Shown piece after piece: positions 42,242-51,220 of a stretch of 64,000 nucleotides of DNA. This DNA is from Bacillota bacterium (GTDB lineage Bacteria; Bacillota; Clostridia; Christensenellales; SZUA-584). The DNA lies in contig JAEYKW010000030.1 in NCBI GenBank assembly GCA_023408075.1, positions 88,805 through 152,804 of the forward strand, in the 5' to 3' direction. Positions within the stretch are counted from its first letter, which is position 1. The number at the start of each line of letters is the position of its first letter. The position numbers and the translations under genes are program-made. Under the pieces are notes generated by a model. It did not search any database and was not told the DNA's origin. It was given only the letters and a program-made list of their open reading frames with translations.

Positions 42242-42571
42242 ATGCAGATCAATATGCAGGAAAACCATACATGTCCCATAGAATACACGCTCGGTATTAT
42301 CGGGGGAAAATGGAAGATGCTGATACTCTATTACCTGATGACCGACAGGGTGAAGCGTTACGGGGAGCTGAAGCGCTGCGTGACCGGCATTACACATAAA
42401 ATGCTGAGCAAACAGCTCAAAGAGCTCGAAAGCGAAGGGATTATCGAAAGAAAAGAATATTATCAGATACCCCCGAAAGTTGAGTATTCATTTACGGAGA
42501 AAGGCGTCACGCTGTTGCCCATACTGGGTATGATGTATGAATGGGGAACGGATCATATGAAGGAATCCTGA
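42242..42571 (+). CDS. HxlR-family transcriptional regulator
   Basis: A 109-aa MarR-like winged-helix protein. HxlR landmarks: Cys near the N-terminus in ENHTCPIEYTLGIIGGKWKMLILYYL, then RYGELKRCVTGITHKMLSKQLKELESEGII and the wing PPKVEYSFTEKGVTLLPIL. The conserved Cys of HTCPIE is where YodB and HypR sense quinones, aldehydes or disulfide stress. GGAGAG lies five bases before ATG 42242; GTG 42236 is less likely. It probably controls the divergent flavodoxin/ferredoxin gene and itself. Confidence 0.92.
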   Translation: MQINMQENHTCPIEYTLGIIGGKWKMLILYYLMTDRVKRYGELKRCVTGITHKMLSKQLKELESEGIIERKEYYQIPPKVEYSFTEKGVTLLPILGMMYEWGTDHMKES

Positions 42572-42579
42572 CTGCATTT

Positions 42580-42777
42580 TCTTCATTAAAAGCGGTTGCA
42601 ATCAGGTTAGACCGCATCTCCAGAGTGTAAAAAATCTTTTATCGCAGTTCCCTCTGGCGATAGGAAGCTGCCGCCGACACGCGACTGATAAGGTGTAAAC
42701 ATGCTTACCCGCTATCTCATCCGGTGCGGCGTACCAGCTTCTCTCAAAGGAGAAGGTTTCTTGGCACTGCGGGGGAC
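42580..42777. repeat. Intergenic repeat-like stretch
   Basis: No gene. GAGTGTAAAAAATCTTTTAT plus CGCAG-TTCCCTCTGG resembles 12979-13010. CTCATCCGGTGCGGCGTACC and AGCTTCTCTCAAAGGAGAAG resemble 7440-7490, consistent with the second dispersed repeat family. Confidence 0.4.
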
Positions 42778-42807
42778 AAAAAAGATGCCACGGTGCGCAG
42801 CATCTTT
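42778..42807 (-). terminator. Terminator of the pot operon
   Basis: On the minus strand AAAGATGC pairs with GCATCTTT across an 11-base loop and is followed by a T run. It lies 56 bases past the potD stop. Confidence 0.8.
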
Positions 42808-42862
42808 GAGTGACAGCCTTATTTCATTGGCGGGAGAGTCGGGCCGGTTTATAGCCGGATTG

Positions 42863-43927
42863 TCACGGCGTATACCATTTGACTTCCTGCCATGCTTCGG
42901 CATATTTCGATTCGAAATCGCCAAGGTCATGATAAACCGTGCAATTTTCCACCACGTCGTCAGCCGGGTTGTACGCATTGTTGTTGATATACCATTCGTC
43001 AACCATCTCAAGCGCCTTGGTGTTCGGCGTTGAGTAGCCGATGTATTCGGTGTTGACCGTGGCTACTTCGGGGTCAAGCAGGAAGTTGATAAATGCTTCC
43101 GCCGCCTCCTGATGCTCGCTCGTTTTGGGAATCACCATGCAGTCGAACCAAAGGTTTGAGCCTTCGTCCGGCACCACGTATCCAAGGTCCTCATTTTCCA
43201 TCATCGAGAACACCGCATCGCCCGAATATGTGACACACAGCGCACCGCTGCCGTTGATCATGCTGTCGCGCATTTCGTCGCCGCCGTAGCTTTGCACGAT
43301 GGCCTTCTGGGTTTTGAGCGCTTCCACGGCTTCGGCCAGCTGAGCTTCGTCGCGCGTGTTGATGTCGTAGCCGAGATAGAGCAGCGCCACCGCAATCGAA
43401 TCTCTCATGCTGTCATACATATAGATCTTGCCAGCGTACTGTTCGTCCCAAAGTGCGGACCAGCTTGTCGGCGGTGCGGGTACGAGCGTTTTGTTGTAGA
43501 GAATGCCGACGGTGCCCCAGGTATATGGCACGGAATGAGCGTTGCCGGGATCGTAAGACTGCTTCAAATTGAAATCGTTCAAATACTGGGCATTGGGGAT
43601 GTTGTCGTAATTGATTTCATTGAGCATGTCTTCATTGATAAGGCGCTCCACCATATAGTCGGACGGGAATATCAGATCGAAATCCGAGCCTTCGGTGGTC
43701 ACGATCGTGTACATTTCCTCGTTGGATGCGACAGTGGTATAGTTGACGTCGATCCAATCGTTCATTTCTTCGAACTGGGATATCAGCGAGTCTTCAATGT
43801 AGTCACCCCAATTGAGCACGTTGATTGTGACCTTTTCCTTGCCGGAGGATGACGTGCCGCCGCAGCCGCCCAATAAGGCGGACACAGCCAGAATGATTGT
43901 GACAAGCACGAGGACAGTCTTTTTCAT
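42863..43927 (-). CDS. potD: Spermidine/putrescine ABC transporter substrate-binding lipoprotein
   Basis: 354 aa. Lipoprotein signal peptide with lipobox LLGGC (Cys22), then a PotD/PotF-type binding fold (NVLNWGDYIEDSLISQFEE, FDLIFPSDYMVERLINEDML, PYTWGTVGILYNK, WDEQYAGKIYMYDSMRDSIAVALLYLGYD). The acidic and aromatic residues that hold polyamines in PotD are in these segments. It captures polyamines outside the membrane and hands them to PotBC. AAAGGAG is before ATG 43927; the frame runs 52 codons further but overlaps potC in an unlikely frame. Last gene of the operon. Confidence 0.93.
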   Translation of the reverse strand: MKKTVLVLVTIILAVSALLGGCGGTSSSGKEKVTINVLNWGDYIEDSLISQFEEMNDWIDVNYTTVASNEEMYTIVTTEGSDFDLIFPSDYMVERLINEDMLNEINYDNIPNAQYLNDFNLKQSYDPGNAHSVPYTWGTVGILYNKTLVPAPPTSWSALWDEQYAGKIYMYDSMRDSIAVALLYLGYDINTRDEAQLAEAVEALKTQKAIVQSYGGDEMRDSMINGSGALCVTYSGDAVFSMMENEDLGYVVPDEGSNLWFDCMVIPKTSEHQEAAEAFINFLLDPEVATVNTEYIGYSTPNTKALEMVDEWYINNNAYNPADDVVENCTVYHDLGDFESKYAEAWQEVKWYTP

Positions 43928-43949
43928 TGGTTTCTCCTTTATAAAAATA

Positions 43950-44792
43950 TTATGCAGCCGCATCGGACCGGCTTTTGCTCTTTTTGTAGCCTTTAAATCC
44001 ATTTTTCGCTTCGCTGCTCTGTGCAGCCAGCACATCGGGGCTGCGCTTATTGATGATGATGAGCAGCACAATGACCACCACAAACATGATCGCGCTGAGC
44101 GCGTTGATCTTCGGGTTGATGCCGAGCTTCGCCATCGAATAGATATAAACGGACAGGTTCGAGAGCGTGCCCTGCGTCGAGAAAAAGCTGATCACAAAGT
44201 CGTCGAACGAGAGCGTAAACGCGAGTATGAATCCTGTTACCACGCCGGGCATGATATCGGGCAGCACCACCTTGAACATGGCCTGGCGCGGCGTCGCGCC
44301 CATATCGAGCGCGGCTTCATACAGCGCCGTGTCCATGCTTTTTAAGCGCGGGAGCACCGAGAGCACCACATACGGCAGGCAGAACGTGATATGCGCAATC
44401 AGCAGCGTCACGTATCCGCGCGGAATTTTAAGCAGTATGAAGAGCAGCAGCATCGAGACGCCCGTCACGATATCCGCATTGATCATCGGTATGTATGTGC
44501 CACTCATCGTCAGCGATTTCGCGTGTTTTTTCATGCCGTTGATGCCGAATGCTGCCAGCGTGCCGATCACGGTGGAAATCAGCGAGGCGAGCAGCGCGAT
44601 GCTCAGCGTCACGAATATCGCGTCGAGTATGATCGGGTCGGTGAAGAGCTCGCCGTACCACTTGAATGAAAAGCCGCTCCAGCGCGCCATTGTTTTGCTT
44701 TCGTTGAACGAGAAGACGATCAAGGTGATGATGGGCAGATAGAGGAACAGCAGTATGATGCCGATGTAAAACCGTTTGGATAACCGTTTCAT
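43950..44792 (-). CDS. potC: Polyamine ABC transporter permease PotC
   Basis: 280 aa, six transmembrane helices of the binding-protein-dependent permease family, with the EAA loop YEAALDMGATPRQAMFKVVLPDIMPGV that contacts the ATPase. The N-terminal FYIGIILLFLYLPIITLIVFSFNES is typical of PotC. It ends with a Lys/Ser-rich cytoplasmic tail. The ATG overlaps the potB stop (ATGA). Confidence 0.93.
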   Translation of the reverse strand: MKRLSKRFYIGIILLFLYLPIITLIVFSFNESKTMARWSGFSFKWYGELFTDPIILDAIFVTLSIALLASLISTVIGTLAAFGINGMKKHAKSLTMSGTYIPMINADIVTGVSMLLLFILLKIPRGYVTLLIAHITFCLPYVVLSVLPRLKSMDTALYEAALDMGATPRQAMFKVVLPDIMPGVVTGFILAFTLSFDDFVISFFSTQGTLSNLSVYIYSMAKLGINPKINALSAIMFVVVIVLLIIINKRSPDVLAAQSSEAKNGFKGYKKSKSRSDAAA

Positions 44793-45595
44793 AGCATGTA
44801 CCCCTCACCGTCTTTGTCGATGCGGCGCATGATGACCATGCTGACGATCATCAGCAGGAACATAACCACCGCGAGCGCCGATCCGAACTCCCAGTTGCGC
44901 GCGGTGGTGAACTGGAACTCGATCAGGTCGCCGTACATGAAATAGTGCCCGCCGCCGAGCAGCTTTGTGACCACGAATGTGGTGATCGCGGGCATGAACA
45001 CCATCACAATGCCCGAAATGATACCCGGCAGGCTCAAAGGGAGTATCACGCGGCCGAACGTTTTGATCTTGTTTGCGCCAAGGTCACTCGATGCTTCCAG
45101 CAGCGAGCGGTCCATCTTTTGAATCGCCGTGTATATCGGCAGTATCATAAACGGCAGAAAGTTATAAAGCAAGCCCATGATTACCGCGCCCTGCGTATTG
45201 ATGAGCTGCTGCGCGGGGATGCCGACGGACATCAGCAGCTGGTTGATAAGGCCGCTGCTGTCAAGCAGCGCTTTCCACGCATAGGTCCGCAGCAAAAAAT
45301 TCATCCACATCGGCATCACCATCAGTATGATGACAATGCGCGCGGTGGAGGCGCGCAGGCGCGAGATGATATACGCGGCCGGATAGCCGACGAGCAGGCA
45401 CACGAGCGTGACAATCAGCGCCGTGAACACCGAATCGAAAAATGTCATGATATAGTCGCCCGTAAACGCTTTGACGAGGTTGTCAAGCGTCCACGCGCTT
45501 TGTCCGAACGCATAAAAAAGCGTAATCAGTATCGGCCCGATCACGAACAGCAGCACCCAGAACAGATACGGCGCAGAGAAGACTTTGCGGTTCAT
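44789..45595 (-). CDS. potB: Polyamine ABC transporter permease PotB
   Basis: 268 aa, six transmembrane helices with the EAA loop LEASSDLGANKIKTFGRVILPLSLPGI. FLLRTYAWKALLDSSGLINQLL is a PotB hallmark. ATG 45595 overlaps the potA stop and has AGGAGG just upstream; the 32-codon longer frame lies inside potA. With PotC it forms the channel. Confidence 0.93.
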   Translation of the reverse strand: MNRKVFSAPYLFWVLLFVIGPILITLFYAFGQSAWTLDNLVKAFTGDYIMTFFDSVFTALIVTLVCLLVGYPAAYIISRLRASTARIVIILMVMPMWMNFLLRTYAWKALLDSSGLINQLLMSVGIPAQQLINTQGAVIMGLLYNFLPFMILPIYTAIQKMDRSLLEASSDLGANKIKTFGRVILPLSLPGIISGIVMVFMPAITTFVVTKLLGGGHYFMYGDLIEFQFTTARNWEFGSALAVVMFLLMIVSMVIMRRIDKDGEGYML

Positions 45596-46632
45596 GAGGC
45601 CTCCTTCGGCATAAGGTGAATACAATCCTTGCCTATGAAGAAATGCGCGCGGTTGCCTTCGCCGGGCGTTTTGGTCGATTGTATGAGCCACTCGTTGCCG
45701 CTGTCGTCCTTGATGCGGATATCGTAATGAACGCCCATAAACACCGACGATGTGACGGTGCCGCTGATCTGGCCGCCGGATTTTTTAAGCTCGATATCTT
45801 CGGGGCGCACCACAACATCGACGGTATCGCCCGCCGCAAACGGGTGAGGGAGGCAGTCAAATGTCGCGCCCGCAAATTCGACGAGCTCGTTTCCGAGATA
45901 CCGCCCGGGCAATATGTTGCTCTCGCCGATAAAGTCGGCGACGAATGCGTTGTTGGGTTCGTTGTAGATATCTTCCGGGGTGCCCACGTGCTGAATGACG
46001 CCGTCCTTTAACACCACGATCGTATCCGAGAGCATCATCGCTTCTTCCTGATCGTGCGTGACGTAAACAAACGTCAGGCCGAGCTTTTTGTGCATGTTCT
46101 TAAGCTCAATCTGCATCGCTTTGCGGAGCTTTAAATCGAGCGCGCCCAAGGGTTCGTCCAGCAGCAGCAGCGAGGGTTCGCAGACGAGCGCGCGCGCGAT
46201 CGCCACGCGCTGCTTTTCGCCGCCCGAGAGCTTGCTGATGTGGCGTTTTTCAAAGCCCGAAAGGCCCGTCAGCGCAAGTATCTCTGTGACCTTGGCTTTT
46301 ATCTGGTCCTTGGGCAGCTTTTTAATGTTAAGCCCGAAGGCGATATTGTCGTACACATTGAGGTGCGGAAACAGCGCAAAATGCTGAAACACCGTGTTAA
46401 CCTGGCGCATGTACGGCGGCAGCGAGGTGATGTCCTTGCCGTCAAAAAAGACTTGTCCGGTACCGGGTGTCTCAAATCCGCCGATGATGCGAAGCAATGT
46501 GGTTTTGCCGCAGCCGGACGGGCCGAGCAGCGTAATAAACTCACCCTGACGCACATACAGGTTGATGTTGCTTAGCACCTCGCCCTTGTCGAAGTCTTTG
46601 CTGATATTTTTAAGCTCGAGTATCTTCTTCAT
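45592..46632 (-). CDS. potA: Polyamine ABC transporter ATPase PotA
   Basis: A 346-aa ATPase of the MalK/PotA branch: Walker A GPSGCGKTTLLR, signature LSGGEKQRVAIARALV, Walker B LLLLDEPLGALDLKLR, H-loop VTHDQEEAM. The C-terminal TOBE-like domain starts at about residue 240 (VVRPEDIELKKSGGQISGTVTSSVFMG). It energises polyamine import. It lies 21 bases after the XRE-cupin regulator on the same strand. Confidence 0.95.
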   Translation of the reverse strand: MKKILELKNISKDFDKGEVLSNINLYVRQGEFITLLGPSGCGKTTLLRIIGGFETPGTGQVFFDGKDITSLPPYMRQVNTVFQHFALFPHLNVYDNIAFGLNIKKLPKDQIKAKVTEILALTGLSGFEKRHISKLSGGEKQRVAIARALVCEPSLLLLDEPLGALDLKLRKAMQIELKNMHKKLGLTFVYVTHDQEEAMMLSDTIVVLKDGVIQHVGTPEDIYNEPNNAFVADFIGESNILPGRYLGNELVEFAGATFDCLPHPFAAGDTVDVVVRPEDIELKKSGGQISGTVTSSVFMGVHYDIRIKDDSGNEWLIQSTKTPGEGNRAHFFIGKDCIHLMPKEAS

Positions 46633-46653
46633 ACTTCGTTTCTCCAGGAAGCG

Positions 46654-47193
46654 TTAGAATGACGGCGGCGACGATACCCAGATCACCTTCGCCGTTTGAG
46701 TGCTTGTGTTTTCAAGATAATGTGTGTGCTTGGGGCTGTAGAAAAAGCTTTCGCCGCGCCTCACGCGCAGCTGCTTGTCGCCAAGGTGCAGCGTGACGGT
46801 GCCAAGCAGCACATACCCGAATTCATCACCCTCATGCGGGGGATCGGGCCACGTGGTGCTCTTTGGCTCGAGCGTCAATAAAATGGGCTCCATCGAGCAG
46901 CCTTGCGCGCCGGGCATCAGCCAGACGATTTCGGTGCCCTGCTCAGTATCTGTCTTGACGTACATGTCCTGCTTTTTGTAGACGGTTTTCTGTTCCTGCA
47001 TATCCGCAAAGAAATCCTTGAGCGCGGTGCCGAGGCACTCGAGGATATCCTCGAGCGTCGCGATGGAGGGCGACGTTAAATCTCTTTCCACTTGGGAAAT
47101 AAATCCCTTGGAAAGCTCGGCCCTGTCGGCCAAATCCTCCTGTGTGAGCCCCAACCGGATACGCAGGTCTTTGACTTTTTTTCCGATTTCCAA
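46654..47193 (-). CDS. XRE-cupin transcriptional regulator of the polyamine operon (PuuR-like)
   Basis: 179 aa from TTG 47193. A helix-turn-helix domain (residues 1-60; LRIRLGLTQEDLADRAELSKGFISQVERDLTSPSIATLEDI) is followed by a cupin domain (about 105-178; HEGDEFGYVLLGTVTLHLGDKQLRVRRGESFFYSPKHTHYLEN). This pairing is typical of PuuR and other regulators next to polyamine genes, the cupin probably binding the effector. The TTG start has AAGAGG upstream, lies downstream of the promoter and gives the family-like MEIGKKVKDLR. A GTG at 47220 would sit at or before the transcription start. Confidence 0.88.
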   Translation of the reverse strand: MEIGKKVKDLRIRLGLTQEDLADRAELSKGFISQVERDLTSPSIATLEDILECLGTALKDFFADMQEQKTVYKKQDMYVKTDTEQGTEIVWLMPGAQGCSMEPILLTLEPKSTTWPDPPHEGDEFGYVLLGTVTLHLGDKQLRVRRGESFFYSPKHTHYLENTSTQTAKVIWVSSPPSF

Positions 47194-47227
47194 AACGCTT
47201 GGCCTCTTTTCTTCAGACACACTATAT

Positions 47228-47254
47228 TAAACTTAAAGTTTACTCTTTGTAAAC
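47228..47254 (-). promoter_or_regulatory. Overlapping palindromes at the pot promoter (probable autoregulatory operator)
   Basis: TAAACTTAAAGTTTA (47228-47242) is a perfect 7-bp-arm palindrome. It overlaps GTTTAC-TCTTT-GTAAAC (47238-47254), a perfect 6-bp-arm inverted repeat. On the minus strand TTTACA (47253-47248) and, 18 bases on, TAATAT form a promoter running through both. A dimeric XRE protein bound here would block transcription of its own operon. Confidence 0.65.
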
Positions 47255-47478
47255 AAAGCAAATATATTAAAGCATATACGGCGGGGCTTCGTCAATAAAA
47301 AAATAGGCGATTTTTGGCGAAATATGCAGTATGTTTTGCAAGCGCGCAAACGGGCAAACCGGCCCAATTCCATAGCCTGCCGGGATGCGGCGGTATGGTA
47401 TATAGCCTAGCAATATGATATGATAATTGTTGAATTATCCGGCCATATATTGGACGGGATGGCACGGGAGGAAATTAT

Positions 47479-48270
47479 ATGAGAATCACGGCATTGGTGG
47501 AAAACAAATCGGCGTGCGAATTAAAGCCAAAGCATGGCTTGTCTTTGTATATTGAGACGAAACGGCACAAGATTCTTTTTGATCTGGGGCCGGACAACAC
47601 ACTGATTGAAAACAGTAAAATGAAACACATCGATTTGCGGGGGATTGATACGGTCGTCATATCCCACGGGCATACGGATCACGGCGGCGCGCTGGCAGCG
47701 TTTTTGCAAATTAATAAAACAGCGAAGGTTTATGTGCAGAGAAGGGCGTTTGAAAAGCATTACGGCAAATATCTGTTTTTCAAAGTGAACATAGGTTTAG
47801 ACCCGAAGCTCAAAAACCACCCGCAGGTGGTGCTGGCAGACGGAGATTTTCAGATAGACGATGAGCTGGCCTTGTTCACTGTCAAGAACGCATCGGAATG
47901 TTGCTCAAGCGCCAATGATACATTGTACGCAGCTAAAGGCAGGGATGATTTTTCGCACGAACAGAATTTACTGATTCGCGGTGAACATAACGTTCTGATA
48001 CTCGGCTGCGGGCATACGGGGATCGTCAATATCATGCAAAGAGCTGCGGAGCATCATCCGAAGGTCTGCGTCGGCGGTTTTCATCTTTTTAACCCGTCAA
48101 CCAAAAAGACAGTGTCTTATAAATTGCTGGACAGCATATCCGAAAGAATCAGAGCATATGACACCACGTTTTACACATGCCATTGCACGGGAATTGAAGC
48201 GTTTCGCTATCTGTCGGAGCGGGTTGACAATATCGTGTATTTGTCCTGCGGCGAAACCATAGAAGCTTAA
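47479..48270 (+). CDS. MBL-fold metallohydrolase (COG1237-like)
   Basis: 263 aa of the metallo-beta-lactamase superfamily. It has the metal motif ISHGHTDHGGAL, a second site in LLIRGEHNVLILGCGHTGIVNI, and a C-terminal FYTCHCTGIEAFRYL. This layout (GCGHTGIVN and CHCTG) is that of COG1237 proteins, related to the archaeal dihydropterin-ribofuranosyl-aminobenzene-phosphate synthase but usually of unknown role in bacteria. GGGAGG precedes the ATG. Transcribed away from the pot operon. Confidence 0.85.
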   Translation: MRITALVENKSACELKPKHGLSLYIETKRHKILFDLGPDNTLIENSKMKHIDLRGIDTVVISHGHTDHGGALAAFLQINKTAKVYVQRRAFEKHYGKYLFFKVNIGLDPKLKNHPQVVLADGDFQIDDELALFTVKNASECCSSANDTLYAAKGRDDFSHEQNLLIRGEHNVLILGCGHTGIVNIMQRAAEHHPKVCVGGFHLFNPSTKKTVSYKLLDSISERIRAYDTTFYTCHCTGIEAFRYLSERVDNIVYLSCGETIEA

Positions 48271-48368
48271 GAATCGGCGGCAGCCCAAGCTCAAGCTCAT
48301 ATTCTCTAAGGCGTCTGAGCCCTGCCCTGAACGCCGAAGCTGTGAAAACAATAAGAAAGGATAAGTCA

Positions 48369-48823
48369 GTGGAATATTGGGAGCTCATTGAAAATCCTTG
48401 TGACAATGTCTATTTAGATTTAATAAAAGTCTTATTTGATCAGTCAGATAGGTTTTTCTTCGTCACATTCAAAAACTATATTGATAATAGCGAACTGTTT
48501 GAAAAGATTAAGCCTTATGTATTAAACAGCTACAAAACAAATAAATGGGCAATGACAACGTATGGGAAAAAGGCAACTGTTTATGAAATACAAACTAATA
48601 AGCTATACGTATATTGCTGCAACAGACTGTAAATTCTTTATACGATTGGGCGTCCGCAAGCAATCTTCCTGAAGATTTGGCCTTTATAAAAAACAACTTC
48701 ATATGGTTTACAAGCGTCACACACGAAAGATCAGGAACGTTTCGATTTGTCAACCAACATCAAAAGCAAGCCATCTGTCGTATTAATGGCATCAAAATAA
48801 GAGAATCTTTTCACCGTTTCTGA
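48369..48823 (+). pseudogene. Frameshifted gene of unknown family
   Basis: The first frame (from GTG 48369 with AGAAAGGA upstream, to a stop at 48632) encodes VEYWELIENPCDNVYLDLIK...LYVYCCNRL. A shifted frame overlapping from about 48614 continues with NSLYDWASASNLPEDLAFIK and NNFIWFTSVTHER, to 48823. The second part has the look of a conserved domain end (LYxW...PEDLxF...WFxSVxHE). One frameshift near 48615-48632 would restore a protein of about 140 residues. I do not know the function. The low G+C content differs from the neighbouring genes. Confidence 0.5.
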
Positions 48824-48845
48824 TGAGGGATAGCGGATGTTATCC

Positions 48846-49742
48846 TTAATACTCCGACACCTTTGTGTAATCCGAAGCGTTTTTAAACATCGAATCGGAC
48901 GTGCCTGCCGAGGCGTCGAGTGTGGTGTCAATCAGCTGCCAGCTGCCGTCCAGGTAAACCTCGTTCCAAGCGTGATAGACGCTGGGGTTGTTATTTGAAT
49001 AGCCTTTCACGAGCTTGGCAGGGATGCCGATGCTGCGCAGCATCGACGCGAGCAGCGAGGCGTAGTCATAGCAGATGCCTTTTTCCGTTGCATACGTTTC
49101 CTCAATATCGGGCAGATAATCGTAACCGACATTCTGAGTCTTATCGTTGTCGTATTTGACATGCGCGCAGATGTAGCTGTATAAATTGCGCGTACATTCG
49201 AGCAGCAGGTCGTCATCCGACGCGTGCTCCAAAGCGGGTGCGATGATTTTTCGCACATCCCTGATGGGCGTCATATCGGCATTCCATGTGACGTTTTGTA
49301 CGGAGTTTAGGTAAACCGCTGTATCGCTGCTCAGCGAAACGGGGAACGTTTTGGCATCAACTTCGAAATAATTGCTGCCTGATTCGTTCTGCAATATGCG
49401 CGCCGTGTAGTCGCCGCTGCCAAACTGCAGCGAAAAATCTTCGACACTGCCGTCCGCATTGAGGTTGTATTCAATGTGCTTGTCGCCGCAGACCACCTGA
49501 AGCTTGTGCTTCACATCGGCCTGCCTGGTATAGCTGATGCGGAGCAGCCCCCGGTCCGTATAATCGGTGCAGATCACCTCGTCGGGCTTTTTGTTGGGCG
49601 GCAGTTCGGGTGTGCTCAGCCGCTGCGCAAACAGGGTGTCGATTTCTTGATCAGATAACGTTGTTGTGATACTGCCGTTACAGCCCAAAAAGGCAAAAGC
49701 TGTGCATATGGCCAGCAGTATGAGTGTGATCGTTTTTGTCAT
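48846..49742 (-). CDS. Lipoprotein with transglutaminase-like (cysteine protease fold) domain
   Basis: 298 aa. Signal peptide with lipobox AFLGC (Cys21). The C-terminal half is a transglutaminase core: catalytic Cys in EKGICYDYASLLASMLRSIGIPAKLV, His in SVYHAWNEVYLDGSWQLID, Asp in LIDTTLD. About 150 residues before it form an unassigned beta-rich region. In bacteria such secreted domains are usually proteases or amidases, not cross-linking enzymes. Anchored outside the membrane. No operon partner. Confidence 0.88.
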   Translation of the reverse strand: MTKTITLILLAICTAFAFLGCNGSITTTLSDQEIDTLFAQRLSTPELPPNKKPDEVICTDYTDRGLLRISYTRQADVKHKLQVVCGDKHIEYNLNADGSVEDFSLQFGSGDYTARILQNESGSNYFEVDAKTFPVSLSSDTAVYLNSVQNVTWNADMTPIRDVRKIIAPALEHASDDDLLLECTRNLYSYICAHVKYDNDKTQNVGYDYLPDIEETYATEKGICYDYASLLASMLRSIGIPAKLVKGYSNNNPSVYHAWNEVYLDGSWQLIDTTLDASAGTSDSMFKNASDYTKVSEY

Positions 49743-50100
49743 AATCGTTCCATCCGTTTAAAATTCTGGGTTTCGACTGCCAAGCTGAGTCTATCTGAAT
49801 ATAAACAGGAAACGGATTTTTATAACGCGAATCCCGTTCTGTCGGGGATTTTTTCAGTCAGCCCTGACACCGTTGGTTTGTGAGTATTCACGAATTGCAT
49901 CAACAGCAAACGTTGCAGAACGGATAATGCTTTCAAACGTTTATGCCCATATGATACAATCAATATATAGCTGCTTTACATACGACTTCTCTTTGATAAG
50001 AAAAGTGAATGCGTGCGACCGACCCCCGAACTGATTTTGAGATGCGTTTCCGGTCTTGTGATCAGGGGCCTATATTAAGGATAGCTAATAAAAGAGGTTT
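49743..50100. other. Gap of 360 bases without a supported gene
   Basis: It lies between divergent genes. One hairpin with a T run (AATCCCG at 49830, CGGGGATT at 49843-49850, then TTTTTT) reads as a plus-strand terminator but follows no known gene. GATACAAT near 49955 could be the -10 region for the MTHFR-like gene. Nothing else is recognised. Confidence 0.35.
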
Positions 50101-50102
50101 AT

Positions 50103-51017
50103 ATGCTTGACGATATGATTTTAAACAGAAAGCCTGGAATCATCACCTATGGATTGACACCGCCAAAGCAGGACAATGATCATGAGAAGCTGATTGAGAT
50201 ATCGCAAAAACAAATCGAAAGGATCAACAGCGTGGATGTTGACGCGTTGGTGATATACGATATTCAGGATGAAGCGGAGCGGACAAACGATGACAGAACC
50301 TTTCCGTATATGCCAACCGTTGACCCCGGCGTGTATGCCGACGACTATTTGGCATCCGTGGCTCTGCCGAAAATCGTTTACCGGTGTGTCGGCAAGTATA
50401 CGCATGAACAATTGGCCAGATGGCTGGATACGCAAGGGCAAAAAAGAAAATATACCGTATTTGTCGGCGCGGCATCCAAAAATCAGCATGTGAAGCTGAG
50501 TTTAAAAGAAGCTTTGCGCGATTTTAAAGAGCGAAGGGATGTGGTGCTCGGCGGCGTCACAATACCGGAACGCCACATGACCCGTAAAGACGAGCATTTA
50601 AAGGTGGTAAGCAAAACCGCTGACGGATGCCGGTTCTTTATATCTCAGGTGACTTACAACGCGCAGGCCGCAAAGGATTTTCTGTCCGACTATTATTACT
50701 TCTGTAAAGAAAACGGCATGGATATGGTGCCGATTCTTTTCACGCTGACACCCTGCGGATCGGTGAAGACGCTCGAATTTATGAAATGGCTCGGAATCAG
50801 CATTCCGAGATGGCTGGAGAACGACTTGCAGCATTCAAAGGACATTCTTGAAAAGTCGCTTCAAATATCAAAGGACGTTTTTCTCGATATACTTGAGTTT
50901 TCCAAAGAAAAGAATATTCCGACAGGCTGCAATATTGAAAGTGTATCTACAAGAAAGGTGGAAATAGAGGCGTCCATACAGCTGGTTAAAGATATAAGAC
51001 GCATATTATGTGATTGA
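50103..51017 (+). CDS. Methylenetetrahydrofolate reductase-like protein
   Basis: A 304-aa TIM-barrel protein resembling the flavin-dependent MTHFR family. The barrel elements PGIITYGLTPPKQDNDHEKL, VDALVIYDIQDEAERT, KIVYRCVGKY and VLGGVTIPERHMTRKDEHLK are present, then CRFFISQVTYNAQAAKDFL and VPILFTLTPCGSVKTLEFMKWLGI. These match the family order, but several residues of the classical MetF active site are not obvious. A bona fide folate reductase role is therefore uncertain. RBS AAGAGG precedes ATG 50103. Probably monocistronic. Confidence 0.7.
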   Translation: MLDDMILNRKPGIITYGLTPPKQDNDHEKLIEISQKQIERINSVDVDALVIYDIQDEAERTNDDRTFPYMPTVDPGVYADDYLASVALPKIVYRCVGKYTHEQLARWLDTQGQKRKYTVFVGAASKNQHVKLSLKEALRDFKERRDVVLGGVTIPERHMTRKDEHLKVVSKTADGCRFFISQVTYNAQAAKDFLSDYYYFCKENGMDMVPILFTLTPCGSVKTLEFMKWLGISIPRWLENDLQHSKDILEKSLQISKDVFLDILEFSKEKNIPTGCNIESVSTRKVEIEASIQLVKDIRRILCD

Positions 51018-51220
51018 TATAAATCCAATCAAATCATTCTCGCCGATTCGATCTCAAAAAAAGAAACCTGTTGGGCGCTTATGCGCCGATCGCGCTGCAA
51101 AAAATACAAGGTATATCCCTTCGGGGTACAGATATACTGTCTGTTTGGATTTTGCAATTTTTGTAACTGTCTGCAAACATGTGTTTATCGAGTCTGATTT
51201 GATTGGCAAATGCACCCGTA

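Noticed and set aside
44945..45619. Plus-strand frame of 224 codons in the pot operon
   Set aside because: Antisense to potB and rich in Arg, His and Gln; potB has full permease motifs.
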